Part shown: in pieces, positions 9,054-20,081 of the stretch | How the letters are laid out: each line of letters begins with the position of its first letter | Position numbering within the stretch: position 1 is the stretch's first letter | Source of the DNA: Streptomyces rubellomurinus | Lineage (GTDB): Bacteria > Actinomycetota > Actinomycetes > Streptomycetales > Streptomycetaceae | Length of the DNA stretch: 64,000 nt | Assembly (NCBI RefSeq): GCF_000961885.1 | Contig: NZ_JZKH01000034.1 | Location: 1 to 64,000 of the forward strand | Direction of reading: 5' to 3' | Notes under the pieces: generated by a model | The model's database searches: none | What the model was told of the DNA's origin: nothing | What the model saw: the letters and a program-made list of their open reading frames with translations, nothing else | Made by a program: the position numbers and the translations under genes

Positions 9054-9698
9054 ATGAGCAGCACCGGCGATGACGCGGTCGTGGGAGGCCTGTGCGCCGT
9101 GCACCTCCCGCGCACCGCAAGCACCGTGACCGACCTGCCCCGGCTGGGCAGGTTCCCCGCCGTACAGGCGGGCCAGCCCGCCATCGAGCAGCTGGCGCCG
9201 ACCTCCGAACTGCTCGGATTCCGCGGGCCGACCGCCTGCGCGGCGGCCGGCATCACGTACCGCCAGCTGGACTACTGGGCCCGCACCGGGCTGCTGGAGC
9301 CGAGCGTCCGGACGCCGTACCCGGCGACCAGCCAGCGGCTCTACAGCTTCCGCGACGTGCTCCTGCTGAAGATCGTCAAGCGACTGCTCGACGCGGGCGT
9401 CTCGTTGCAGAACATCCGGGTGGCCGTCGCCCATCTGCAGGCCGCCGAGCAGGCCGACCTGGCGGGGCTGACGCTGATGTGCGACGGGGCGACGGTCTAC
9501 GAGTGCACCACGCCGCAGCAGGTGGTCGATCTGCTGAAGGGCGGTCAGGGGGTGTTCGGCATCGCGGTCGGGGCGGTCTGGCAGGAGCTGGAGCTGGTCC
9601 TCGGGCGGCTGCACGCGGAGCGGACCGACACCGGCGAGACGCTGGTCCGCAACGACCCGGCGGACGAACTCGCCCAGCGGCGCAACCGGGCGGTCTGA
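9054..9698 (+). CDS. MerR-family transcriptional regulator (Rv1830-like)
   Basis: A 214-residue regulator with an unstructured N-terminus and a MerR DNA-binding domain at about residues 56-125 (GPTACAAAGITYRQLDYWAR, then GLLEPSVRTPYPATSQRLYS and LLLKIVKRLLDAGVSLQNIR). The effector region is short and has no metal-binding cysteines. Start ATG 9054 has GGAGGT (9044-9049) five bases upstream. This gene closes the conserved garA-merR-DUF151-merR block. The 251-base gap before it (8803-9053) holds a repeated GTCCGCAGGAGG and a TTTTGCCAAAA near-palindrome at about 8874-8884, probably its promoter region. A hairpin terminator follows. Confidence 0.85.
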   Translation: MSSTGDDAVVGGLCAVHLPRTASTVTDLPRLGRFPAVQAGQPAIEQLAPTSELLGFRGPTACAAAGITYRQLDYWARTGLLEPSVRTPYPATSQRLYSFRDVLLLKIVKRLLDAGVSLQNIRVAVAHLQAAEQADLAGLTLMCDGATVYECTTPQQVVDLLKGGQGVFGIAVGAVWQELELVLGRLHAERTDTGETLVRNDPADELAQRRNRAV

Positions 9699-9708
9699 GC
9701 ACTCATCA

Positions 9709-9754
9709 CGAGGCCGTGGGCCCGGGCGGGGAACCGTCCGGGCCCACGGCCTCG
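9709..9754 (+). terminator. Strong hairpin terminator
   Basis: CGAGGCCGTGGGCCCGG (9709-9725) pairs perfectly with CCGGGCCCACGGCCTCG (9738-9754). A 17-bp stem directly behind the MerR gene. Confidence 0.8.
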
Positions 9755-9789
9755 TCGTGGCTTGCGGCGGAGCGATCGAGGGAGGGCTC

Positions 9790-10512
9790 GTGGGGGGCGG
9801 TACGGCGATGGCGGGCCTGCTGCGGCGCAGGGCCGGGCTGCTGCGGATCCGGCTGCGGCAGCGGCGCGCGCAGCGCAGGGTCTTCCAGCTGGTGACGGTG
9901 CTCTGTTCGCTGGCGCTGGCGCCGAGCGCCTGGTTGTGGTTCGCGGCCGGGGACCGGGTCGGCACCGTGGAGAGCGCGCCGTCCGCGCCGGTGGCGGTGG
10001 TGTTCGGCGCCGGGCTGGACCAGGGCAGGCCCTCGCCGTACCTGGAGCACCGGCTGGTGGCCGCGCTGGACCTGTACCGGGAGGGGAAGGTGCAGGCCAT
10101 CCTGGTGACCGGAGACAACGGGCGGACCGAGTACGACGAGCCGGACGCGATGTACCGCTACCTGACCGAGCACGGGGTGCCGGGGACGCGGGTGGTGCGG
10201 GACTACGCGGGGTTCGACACCTGGAACTCCTGCACCCGGGCGCACCGGATCTTCGGGGTGGACCGGGCGGTGCTGGTGAGCCAGGACTTCCACGTCCGCC
10301 GGGCGCTGGCGCTGTGCGAGGCGGCCGGCATCCGGTCGTACGCGGTGGGGGTGCCGGAGCTGCACGACGGGACCTGGCTGTTCGGCGGGCTGCGGGAGGT
10401 GGCCGGGGCCGGGAAGGCGGCGTTCAACGCGCTGGTGAAGCCCGACCCGGTGTTCCTCGGGCCCGGCGAGGACGGCATCCCGAAGGCACTGGCGGAGGCC
10501 GCGGGGCGGTAG
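9790..10512 (+). CDS. DUF218/SanA-like membrane protein
   Basis: A 240-residue protein with an Arg-rich cytoplasmic start, one membrane anchor at about residues 35-55 (VTVLCSLALAPSAWLWF), then a DUF218 domain: VAVVFGAGLDQGRPSPYLEH, ILVTGDNGRTEYDEPDAM, TWNSCTRAHRIFGV and SQDFHVRRAL. This is the SanA/YdcF fold. SanA affects envelope permeability to vancomycin in enterobacteria; its biochemical activity is not settled. GTG 9790 is chosen because GAGGGAGGG lies just upstream; an in-frame GTG at 9757 overlaps the terminator. It stands alone between a terminator and dinB. Confidence 0.8.
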   Translation: MGGGTAMAGLLRRRAGLLRIRLRQRRAQRRVFQLVTVLCSLALAPSAWLWFAAGDRVGTVESAPSAPVAVVFGAGLDQGRPSPYLEHRLVAALDLYREGKVQAILVTGDNGRTEYDEPDAMYRYLTEHGVPGTRVVRDYAGFDTWNSCTRAHRIFGVDRAVLVSQDFHVRRALALCEAAGIRSYAVGVPELHDGTWLFGGLREVAGAGKAAFNALVKPDPVFLGPGEDGIPKALAEAAGR

Positions 10513-10554
10513 CGCCGACTGCGGCGGGCCCGGTTCGCCGGCGTTGTCGTACCC

Positions 10555-11970
10555 GTGCGCGATGATCAACGGGTGCGGTCTCTGCCGAGCATCATCCACC
10601 TCGACATGGACGCCTTCTTCGCGGCGGTGGAGCAGGCGGCCAAGCCGAGCCTGCGCGGCAAGCCGGTGGTCGTGGGCGGGCTGGGCGGGCGCGGGGTGGT
10701 GGCCACGGCCTCGTACGAGGCGCGCCGGTTCGGGGTGCACTCGGCGATGCCGATGGCGCAGGCGCGCCGGCTGTGCCCCAACGCGGCGTTCCTGGCCGGC
10801 CGGTTCGAGGCGTACCGGCAGAACAGCGAGATCGTGATGGGGCTGCTGCGCGAACTGTCGCCGCTGGTGCAGCCGTTGAGCCTGGACGAGGCCTTCGTCG
10901 ACCTGGCGGCCGGTCCGTACGGGCCGGCGCTGGCGGAGGCCGACCACGCGACCGGCGAGCGGCTGGTGCTGGCCCTGGGGGAGGACCTGCGGGCGGACAT
11001 CCACCGGCTCACCGGGCTGACCGGCTCGGTGGGCGCGGCGGGCTCCAAGCTGATGGCGAAGATCGCCTCCGAGCGGGCCAAGCCGGACGGGCTGGTGCTG
11101 ATCGAGCCCGGGCAGGAGCGGGCCGTGCTCGGGCCGATGCCGGTCCGGGCGCTGCCCGGGATCGGGCCGGCCACCGAGCAGGTGCTGCGGCGGGCCGGGC
11201 TGACCGTGGTCGCGGACCTGGCGGAGGCGGGGGAGGCGGAGCTGGTCGCGCTGCTCGGGCGGGCGCACGGCGCCGGGATCCACCAGATGGCGATAGGGCT
11301 GGACGAGCGGCCGGTGGTGGCGGACCAGGACGCCAAGTCGGTGTCGGTGGAGGACACCTACGAGGTGGACCTGGCCGACCGGGAGCGGGTGCTGCGCGAG
11401 GTGGAGGCGCTGGCCGCGCGGTGCGTGCGGCGGCTGCGGGCGGCCGGGCGCTCGGGGCGGACGGTGGTGCTCAAGGTGCGGCGCTTCGACTTCTCGACGC
11501 TGACCCGCTCCGAGACGCTGGGCGGCCCGACCGACGACGAGGCCGTGGTCATCGCGACGGCGCGGCGGCTGGCCGAGCAGGTGGACATCACCGGCGGGGT
11601 GCGGTTGCTCGGCGTCGGGGTGGCGCAGCTCGCCGACTACACCCAGGAGGACCTGTTCGCCCAGGCGCTGCGGGAGGAGGCGGCGGAGCAGCCGGAGGCG
11701 CCCGGGGCCGAGGAGGCGGTGCGGGAGCCGGAGGCCGTCGTGGTGCGGCGCTGGCTGCCCGGGCAGGACGTCCGGCACGACGAGTTCGGGCCGGGGTGGG
11801 TGCAGGGCAGTGGTGTCGGCCGGGTCACCGTGCGGTTCGAGACGCCGTGGAGCGGGCCGGGGCGGGTGCGGACCTTCGCGGTGGACGATCCGGCGCTGGA
11901 GGCGGCCCGGCCGCTGCCGCTGCGGCGGCCGGAGGGGGCGGACGGCGCGGGCGAGGACGCGGGGGAGTGA
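10555..11970 (+). CDS. dinB: DNA polymerase IV (Y-family)
   Basis: A translesion polymerase of 471 residues. The catalytic carboxylates are present: HLDMDAFFAAVEQ near the N-terminus and SLDEAFVDL around residues 108-116. Thumb helix-hairpin-helix motifs (LPGIGPATEQVLRRAGL) and the little-finger domain follow. The C-terminus is extended by about 90 residues (ending in an acidic EGADGAGEDAGE tail), common in streptomycete DinB, and has no canonical beta-clamp motif that I can point to. The start is uncertain: GTG 10555 or GTG 10573, neither with a clear ribosome binding site. The gene ends at a strong hairpin shared with the convergent MFS gene. Confidence 0.9.
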   Translation: MRDDQRVRSLPSIIHLDMDAFFAAVEQAAKPSLRGKPVVVGGLGGRGVVATASYEARRFGVHSAMPMAQARRLCPNAAFLAGRFEAYRQNSEIVMGLLRELSPLVQPLSLDEAFVDLAAGPYGPALAEADHATGERLVLALGEDLRADIHRLTGLTGSVGAAGSKLMAKIASERAKPDGLVLIEPGQERAVLGPMPVRALPGIGPATEQVLRRAGLTVVADLAEAGEAELVALLGRAHGAGIHQMAIGLDERPVVADQDAKSVSVEDTYEVDLADRERVLREVEALAARCVRRLRAAGRSGRTVVLKVRRFDFSTLTRSETLGGPTDDEAVVIATARRLAEQVDITGGVRLLGVGVAQLADYTQEDLFAQALREEAAEQPEAPGAEEAVREPEAVVVRRWLPGQDVRHDEFGPGWVQGSGVGRVTVRFETPWSGPGRVRTFAVDDPALEAARPLPLRRPEGADGAGEDAGE

Positions 11971-11981
11971 GACGACGCGAA

Positions 11982-12019
11982 GCGGCCCCGCCCGGTGGGG
12001 GAGTACCGGGCGGGGCCGC
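11982..12019 (+). terminator. Hairpin terminator, probably bidirectional
   Basis: GCGGCCCCGCCCGGT (11982-11996) pairs perfectly with ACCGGGCGGGGCCGC (12005-12019). It lies between the convergent dinB and MFS genes. Confidence 0.75.
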
Positions 12020-12119
12020 GTTCACCGTGCCGGCCCTCGGGCGGTCGTGATGCCCTCACGACGGTCCGCGGGCCGGGCCGCCGCGCCCTGTCCCTGAGCG
12101 CGGCGGCTGGACGCCCTGG

Positions 12120-13607
12120 TCAGGCGTCGGTCTTGACCAGCGTGTCGCTGGGCTCGCGCTGCGCGGTGCCGGCGACGACGGTGGCCGGCTTGACGCTGCG
12201 GATCAGGAACGGGACGACGCCGGCGATGACGCAGACCACGGCGGCGGTCCAGAACGAGTTCTTGAAGGCGTCCAGGGTGGGCAGCGACAGCGGGATCTGC
12301 GGCGGCAGCTTCATGGTGTCGCCGGTGAGGATGGCGGCCATCACGGCGGTGCCGATGGCGCCGCCGACGGTGCGCAGCACGGAGTTCATGCCGTTGGCGA
12401 TGCCGCTCTGCTCGACCGGGACGGCGCCGTTGATGTAGGCGGGCATCGCGGAGAAGGCGAGGCCGATGCCGAGGCCGAAGATCGCCGAGGCGGTGTAGAT
12501 GTCGCCCTCGGCGCTGTGCCGCAGGGCCAGGTAGGCCATCGAGACGGCGCCGAGCACGCCGCCGGCGACGAGCGGCAGGCGCGGGCCGCGGCGGGCGATC
12601 AGCAGGGCGCCGAGCGGGGCGGCGACCATCGAGCCGATCGCGGACGGCAGCAGCATGATGCCGGCGTGCAGGACGGTGGCGGTGAAGCCGTAGTGGGTGA
12701 TCACCGCGGGCGCCTGGGCGAAGTTGCTGATGACCATGAACGAGCCGTACATGCCGAAGCCGATCAGCAGGCCGGCGAGGTTGGTGAAGGCGACGGCCGG
12801 GCGGGACATCATCTTCATGTCGACCAGCGGGTGCGCGACCTTGGTCTCGATGATCCCCCAGACGAGGGCGACCACGGCGGCGACGGCGAACAGGCCGAGG
12901 GTCTTGGTGGACGTCCAGCCCCAGTGGTTGCCCTGGCTGACCGCGACCAGCAGGGCGGAGAGCCAGCCGGCCAGGGTGAGCGCGCCGAGCGGGTCGGCGC
13001 CGCCCTCCTTGTCGGTGACCGGGTCGGACGGGACGCGGAACATGACCAGGGCGACCGCGAGCAGGCCGAAGAGCAGGCCCATCCAGAAGATCGACTTGTA
13101 GTTCCAGTGCTCCAGCAGGAGGCCGGTGGCGACCAGGCCGAGGCCGGAGCCGACGCCCATCGAGGCGCTGATGGCGGCGACGCCGCCGGTGACCTTCTGC
13201 TTGGGCAGCTCGTCGCGGACGATGCTGATCGCCAGCGGCATCACGCCACCGCCGGCGCCCTGCAGGACGCGGGCGACGACCAGCCAGGTGAAGGAGTGGG
13301 TGCCGACCGCCAGCGCCGAGCCGGCGACCAGGCCGATCAGCGAGATCAGCAGCATGGGCTTACGGCCCCGCAGGTCGCCGAAGCGGCCCAGGAGGGGAGT
13401 CAGCACAGCGGCGGAGAGCAGGTTGGCGGTCATCAGCCAGGTGATGTTGGAGGCCGAGACGTTCAGTTCCTTGGCCAGCGAGGGCAGGATCGGGACGACT
13501 GCGGTCTGCACCACGCTGAACGACAGCATCGCCAGGATGAGGGCCGGCAGGACCCGGGCGCTGCTCTGCTTCTCGGCCGCGATGGTGGGCTGGGGTGCCT
13601 CACTCAC
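12120..13607 (-). CDS. MFS multidrug exporter (DHA2/EmrB type)
   Basis: A 495-residue proton-driven exporter with about 14 hydrophobic helices. The motif A loop LLGRFGDLRGRKPML follows helix 2, and motif C-like GGVMPLAISIVRDELP follows helix 4, typical of drug:H+ antiporters. Start is GTG 13607, preceded on the minus strand by GGGAGGAAG. The promoter region is unusually AT-rich: a perfect -35 TTGACA (13674-13669) and, between it and the -10 region, an 8-bp inverted repeat (13638-13666). This looks like a repressor-controlled efflux pump, but no regulator gene is adjacent. The substrate is unknown. Confidence 0.85.
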   Translation of the reverse strand: MSEAPQPTIAAEKQSSARVLPALILAMLSFSVVQTAVVPILPSLAKELNVSASNITWLMTANLLSAAVLTPLLGRFGDLRGRKPMLLISLIGLVAGSALAVGTHSFTWLVVARVLQGAGGGVMPLAISIVRDELPKQKVTGGVAAISASMGVGSGLGLVATGLLLEHWNYKSIFWMGLLFGLLAVALVMFRVPSDPVTDKEGGADPLGALTLAGWLSALLVAVSQGNHWGWTSTKTLGLFAVAAVVALVWGIIETKVAHPLVDMKMMSRPAVAFTNLAGLLIGFGMYGSFMVISNFAQAPAVITHYGFTATVLHAGIMLLPSAIGSMVAAPLGALLIARRGPRLPLVAGGVLGAVSMAYLALRHSAEGDIYTASAIFGLGIGLAFSAMPAYINGAVPVEQSGIANGMNSVLRTVGGAIGTAVMAAILTGDTMKLPPQIPLSLPTLDAFKNSFWTAAVVCVIAGVVPFLIRSVKPATVVAGTAQREPSDTLVKTDA

Positions 13608-13637
13608 GGTTGCTTCCTCCCGTACATAGTGAATGAA

Positions 13638-13666
13638 CTGAAGTAACGATGCTGTAGATACTTCAG
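13638..13666. promoter_or_regulatory. Operator-like inverted repeat in the MFS promoter
   Basis: CTGAAGTA (13638-13645) and TACTTCAG (13659-13666) are perfect 8-bp arms 13 bases apart. On the minus strand the repeat lies just downstream of TTGACA (13674-13669), so a bound protein would cover the core promoter. Confidence 0.65.
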
Positions 13667-13732
13667 AGTGTCAAATATCGAGTGGTTAAGCTTTGGCAAA
13701 GAGGGAGGGCCGGGCGGTCCGCGCGGGCACGG

Positions 13733-13766
13733 CGAAGGGCCCCGGACGGACGTCCGGGGCCCTTCG
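13733..13766 (-). terminator. Hairpin terminator of the PRC-barrel/DUF2382 gene
   Basis: CGAAGGGCCCCGGAC pairs with GTCCGGGGCCCTTCG across 13733-13766. It sits 38 bases beyond the stop codon of the minus-strand gene. Confidence 0.75.
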
Positions 13767-13804
13767 TTGCAGGGGTGTCGGCGCTGGTCAGCGCCGGTCG
13801 GTGC

Positions 13805-14926
13805 TCAGGAGAGCGGCCTCATCGCCGCCGGGCGGGGCGTCTCGGCGGGCGCCGCCGGGGTGTCGTCGTGCACCTCGACCTGCTCGCGGCGCAGCTCCTC
13901 CCGGACCACCTCCTCCGCGGTGTAGCGCTCGACCACCAGGCGGACCCGCTCGATCGGGGCGAGGTACTTGCGGACCACCGGGCGCTCCTCGCGCAGGGTG
14001 ACCTCCTCGACGGCCTCGGCGATCTCCTTCTCCGTCAGCGAGGCGCGCTCGGCCTCGCTCACCGGCATCCGCTCCACCCGGACGCGCTCGCGGACCACCG
14101 GCACGCGGCGCTCGATCTGCTCGCTGGTCACGTACTTGCGCAGCTTCGCGGTGCCGACCGCGTGCCACTCGGTGGTGATGTCCAGCCGCTCCTCGCGGCA
14201 GGTGATCTCCACCGGGCCGCTGGGTGCGGAGGTGGCCGCCCCGGCCGGGCGCTCGGGCGCGGTGGCGGGCGCGGTGGCGGGAGCGGAGCCGTTGGCCACG
14301 GACTGCGGCTTGGGCTCGACCGCCGGGGCGGCGGTGGTGGTGGTCGCCACGGCGGTGGCGGCGGGCGCGGGGGTGCTGAGGGTCCGCACGGTGGCCTCCG
14401 GGGCGGTGCTGGCGGTCGAGGGGGTGGTCGTGGTCGCGACGGGCGCGGCAGGTTCGGGAACGTGGGGGTCGGGAGCGTGGGAGTCGGGAGTGTGGGGTTC
14501 GACGGCGTGGAAGGCGAGCGGCCGGGTGGCCGCGGCCGCCGCCGTGGTGGTGCCGAAGTCGAGGTCGGGCTGGGCCGTCCGGACCGGCTCGGCGGCCGCC
14601 GGGCGGCCGTCCGCGGCGGTGTCCAGGCCGTAGTAGCGGTAGAGCTGGAGCTCCTGGGCCGGTGACAGGTGCTGGCCGACGCCGAAGTCCGGCGACTCCT
14701 TGACCAGCGACTTGTCGTACGGGACCCGGAGCTCCTCGCCGGAGAACTCGCTGGTGGTGAGCGGGACGAAGGCGTCCCGGCCGAAGATGCCGGTCCGGAC
14801 GGCGGCCCACTCGGGCTGGCCGGTGGCGTCGTCCAGGTACACCTCGTCGACCGTGCCGATCTTGTCTCCGTTGCGGTCGACCGCCTTGTGGCCGATGAGG
14901 TCCCGGGGGTCGATGTCGGTCTGCAC
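13805..14926 (-). CDS. PRC-barrel and DUF2382 domain stress protein
   Basis: A 373-residue soluble protein. Residues 1-110 form a PRC-barrel (DPRDLIGHKAVDRNGDKIGT, VYLDDATGQPEWAAVRTG). Residues 110-260 are a low-complexity Ala/Pro/Thr linker. Residues 262-360 are the DUF2382 (YsnF/AvaK) domain, marked by repeated E-R-L/V segments such as EITCREERLDI, VRERVRVERMPV and EVTLREERPVVRKYL. Such proteins are found in general-stress regulons of actinobacteria; the molecular role is unknown. GTG 14926 is chosen because GGAGGAAAGA precedes it directly on the minus strand. A longer in-frame start exists at 15016 but adds residues unlike the family. Confidence 0.85.
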   Translation of the reverse strand: MQTDIDPRDLIGHKAVDRNGDKIGTVDEVYLDDATGQPEWAAVRTGIFGRDAFVPLTTSEFSGEELRVPYDKSLVKESPDFGVGQHLSPAQELQLYRYYGLDTAADGRPAAAEPVRTAQPDLDFGTTTAAAAATRPLAFHAVEPHTPDSHAPDPHVPEPAAPVATTTTPSTASTAPEATVRTLSTPAPAATAVATTTTAAPAVEPKPQSVANGSAPATAPATAPERPAGAATSAPSGPVEITCREERLDITTEWHAVGTAKLRKYVTSEQIERRVPVVRERVRVERMPVSEAERASLTEKEIAEAVEEVTLREERPVVRKYLAPIERVRLVVERYTAEEVVREELRREQVEVHDDTPAAPAETPRPAAMRPLS

Positions 14927-15121
14927 TCTTTCCTCCAGTGCGCTGCGCCTGCGGAATCCCCGCAGGTACGGCGGCCGGAGCTCCCCGCCCGTCCGCCACT
15001 TCACACCAAAAGGCATCTATCGGACGGGCGCGACCGGGGTGCGTCCGGACGGGCTGCGCGCTGGGCCGTCCGGGGGCCCGCGCATGCCACGCGCGTAGAC
15101 CCCGAGTGACCTGACACACCC

Positions 15122-15150
15122 GTGATCGGGAGGCCTCCCGCTGGTACCCT
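15122..15150 (+). promoter_or_regulatory. Probable promoter of the glycine riboswitch-gcvP transcript
   Basis: TACCCT (15145-15150) is a good streptomycete -10 and lies about 18 bases before the riboswitch. A weak -35 (GTGATC, 15122-15127) is 17 bases upstream. The spacer is occupied by a perfect 14-bp palindrome, CGGGAGGCCTCCCG (15127-15140). Confidence 0.5.
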
Positions 15151-15167
15151 GGGCCCCGACCGCCGAG

Positions 15168-15400
15168 CCCGCGCGGGAGAGTCCCCGTCAGTGAAAACCG
15201 CTGGTAGGGGCGCCGAAGGAGCAACTCCTCCCCGGAATCTCTCAGGCATCAGTACCGTGCGGGATAGGTCACTCTGGAAAGCAGGGCAGGAGCGCCGGCG
15301 CGGGAGCCGACGACCACCACCCTCACCGACGGTGCAAGCCGACGGAGCGCCACGGCGCGACGTGCGGGCGAAGCTCTCAGGTCCCGATGACAGAGGGGGA
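15168..15400 (+). ncRNA. Tandem glycine riboswitch
   Basis: Two glycine aptamers lie in series. Aptamer 1 is closed by a P1 of CCCGCGCGG (15168-15176) with CCGTGCGGG (15255-15263) and has GGGAGAGT, CGCCGAAGGAGCAA and ATCTCTCAGGC. Aptamer 2 (about 15269-15400) has CACTCTGGAAAGC, GACGGTGCAAGCC, GCTCTCAGGTCCCGAT and GACAGAGGGG. These are the conserved glycine riboswitch elements. A GC-rich expression platform follows (15401-15490), then the gcvP ribosome binding site. In known cases glycine binding turns on the cleavage system. Confidence 0.92.
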
Positions 15401-15506
15401 GGCCTGTCGGGTCCGTCCGCCCGCGGCCCTTCCGCTGTCCGCAGCGGTGGAGGCCGGCCGGGGTGCGGACCCCCCGCCGGTCCGTGACCAGGAGGCCTCG
15501 ACCACC

Positions 15507-18407
<2,901 letters not shown>

Positions 18408-18454
18408 TCGGCAGACCGTCCGATCGGCAGACGGGCTGATCGGCGCGGTGACGC

Positions 18455-18492
18455 GGCAGGGCCCCGGCGAGATCCCTCGCCGGGGCCCTGCC
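18455..18492 (+). terminator. Hairpin terminator between gcvP and the DUF5999 gene
   Basis: GGCAGGGCCCCGGCGAG (18455-18471) pairs perfectly with CTCGCCGGGGCCCTGCC (18476-18492), followed by GTTCCCCCTT. It lies between convergent genes and can serve both. Confidence 0.8.
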
Positions 18493-18532
18493 CGTTCCCC
18501 CTTGCTCCTGGCGGCTGCCCCCGCCGGCGCGG

Positions 18533-18724
18533 TCAGGCCGCGTGGGCGACCGGGCGGCGCGGGGCGATCACCCGGCCGTCCGGCAGCAGCTCTCCGGTGT
18601 CCTCGAACAGGACGACGCCGTTGCAGAGCAGGCTCCAGCCCTGCTCCGGGTGGCAGGCCAACGGCACGGCCGCCTCGCGGTCCTCCGACTCGGCCGATGG
18701 GCACTCAGGACGGTGCTGGCACAT
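18533..18724 (-). CDS. DUF5999 family small protein
   Basis: A 63-residue protein beginning MCQHRPECPSAESEDREAA and continuing with ACHPEQGWSLLCNGVVLFED and GELLPDGRVIAP. I recognise this as the streptomycete family DUF5999, whose members are 60-70 residues with conserved Cys and His. Its function is unknown; the Cys/His pattern (C2, H4, C8, C24, H25, C34) could bind a metal. ATG 18724 has GAGGG eight bases upstream on the minus strand. It is convergent with gcvP. Confidence 0.85.
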   Translation of the reverse strand: MCQHRPECPSAESEDREAAVPLACHPEQGWSLLCNGVVLFEDTGELLPDGRVIAPRRPVAHAA

Positions 18725-19097
18725 ACGCGTACCCTCGCTTCGCTCTGCGATCCTCCCCGTGGTGCGGCCGCCGACGAACGAGCGTCGGGAACCGCCGCGG
18801 TGGCCGGATTCTGTCCGTGCGCCGGCCAGGTGTGGACCAGCGCTCAAGTGGGTAGGACAGGGGTCCTTCCACGCTGGTTCCCAGTGTCGGCATCTGCGGA
18901 CGCGCGCGCAGGGATTTCGTGACATGCGCCACAACTCCCGGGTAGAGATCACCCGTTCAGGTGGGCCGGGCCGGAAATCGCGCACCAGTGGGCCAGTCGG
19001 CTGATGGCCCGCCGGGGCCATGCGCAATGGCCCGTCCGGGTGGGTGCCGTTCGGCTGCTGTTCGGGTGGTGGGGGCGGGGAGCCGCGGGCGCGACAC
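18725..19097. other. Gene-free stretch upstream of the DUF5999 gene
   Basis: About 370 bases without a convincing gene. Short open frames here have no family resemblance and atypical composition. It should hold the promoter of the DUF5999 gene (minus strand), but I cannot assign -35 and -10 boxes. Confidence 0.5.
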
Positions 19098-19129
19098 AGG
19101 GCCGCCGGGCGGTGGCGCCCGGCGGCCCT
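19098..19129 (-). terminator. Hairpin terminator of the 19145-19717 gene
   Basis: AGGGCCGCCGGGCG (19098-19111) pairs perfectly with CGCCCGGCGGCCCT (19116-19129), just past the stop codon of the minus-strand gene. Confidence 0.75.
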
Positions 19130-19144
19130 ACGGAGGTGGCGGGT

Positions 19145-19717
19145 TCAGGAGGAGCCGAGCAGCAGCGGCCGGGCCAGTGGCGCCCGGGCGAGCAGCGGCA
19201 GCAGCTCGGCCGCCGGCTGGGCGCGGTGGGCGGTGACGCCGAGCGGGGCGGGGGCCAGGGGGATCAGCAGGTCGGCGGACGGGTCGGCCTCGGGGCTGTG
19301 CAGCCACAGGGCCGTCGCGTACTGGCCGGGGAAGGTGAGCAGCCGGGGCTGGCGCTGGGCCCGGGAGCCCTGGGCGAGCTGCCAGGCCTGGCGCAGCGCC
19401 CGGACCGTCGAGTCGAGGTAGGGGCCGGCGGTGAAGTGGGAGAAGGTGTGGCCCTCGGCGCTCTGCACCACCTCGGCGGCGGCAGCCACCTCGGGGCCGT
19501 CCTTGATGAGGAAGCGCCAGCCCGTCCGGCGGGCGGCGGACAGCTCGGCGCGCGGGCCGTCCAGGACGTGGACGGCGAGGGGATGGGCGGGCAGCAGCGG
19601 TCCGGTCGGATGGAGCAGCGCTGCGGCAGCCGGCTGGCGCAGCGCGGTCTGCGAGTCGAGCGCGCCCAGGACCGCGCGCAGGGCACTCGGTGGGGGCTGG
19701 GGGGTCTGCAGAGTCAT
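19145..19717 (-). CDS. Hypothetical protein, streptomycete-type
   Basis: A 190-residue protein I cannot assign to a named family. It starts MTLQTPQPPPSALRAVLGAL and contains RTGWRFLIKDGPEVAAAAEV, HTFSHFTAGPYLDSTVRALR and PRLLTFPGQYATALWL. There is no signal peptide or membrane helix; the C-terminus is Leu/Ala/Pro-rich. Coding is supported by GC3 codon bias and a terminator just downstream. ATG 19717 is preceded by CGGAGGG about 12 bases upstream on the minus strand; longer frames to 19951 run through non-coding-looking DNA. No partner gene is evident. Confidence 0.65.
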   Translation of the reverse strand: MTLQTPQPPPSALRAVLGALDSQTALRQPAAAALLHPTGPLLPAHPLAVHVLDGPRAELSAARRTGWRFLIKDGPEVAAAAEVVQSAEGHTFSHFTAGPYLDSTVRALRQAWQLAQGSRAQRQPRLLTFPGQYATALWLHSPEADPSADLLIPLAPAPLGVTAHRAQPAAELLPLLARAPLARPLLLGSS

Positions 19718-20081
19718 GGCGGGGTCCGCCCTCCGTGCGAGATCGGCGTGCGAGTGCGGCATACCGGCGTGGCGCGGTGCGTCAGCGCTGACGGGACTGG
19801 CCGTGTCCGGTTGTGCATGATCGCGGTGCCGGCGCGGTCGCCGCCGTCGCCGAGGACGCGAGGCGGGAACCGACCGGCCGGAGCGCAGTGCGAATTCCAT
19901 CGAACAGGTGCGCAGGGTGACCTGTTTATCACAGGCGGTGGCGTCGGGCAAGTCGATTGATTTGGTGAATGGCCGTCAGATTCCTTGCATTGCAAGCCAG
20001 TACAAGCATTCGGGTATCGATCTTCGGGGTGGGCATGATGCTGGCACGATTCGACGGCCGGTGGCTCTGGAGGAGGGGACC
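19718..20081. other. Divergent intergenic region
   Basis: 364 bases between divergent genes with lower GC than the surroundings, especially at 19930-20030. It contains the palindrome CTTGCATTGCAAG (19984-19996), a possible operator or promoter element for either gene. No gene is supported here. Confidence 0.5.

Noticed and set aside
15387..15506. Upstream in-frame extension of gcvP from an ATG in the riboswitch
   Set aside because: The ATG lies in the last conserved segment of aptamer 2; ATG 15507 has a proper ribosome binding site and matches the family length.
18705..18932. Small minus-strand open frame beginning MAHVTKSLRARPQ
   Set aside because: No family resemblance, overlaps the DUF5999 start region, and its codon composition does not look coding.
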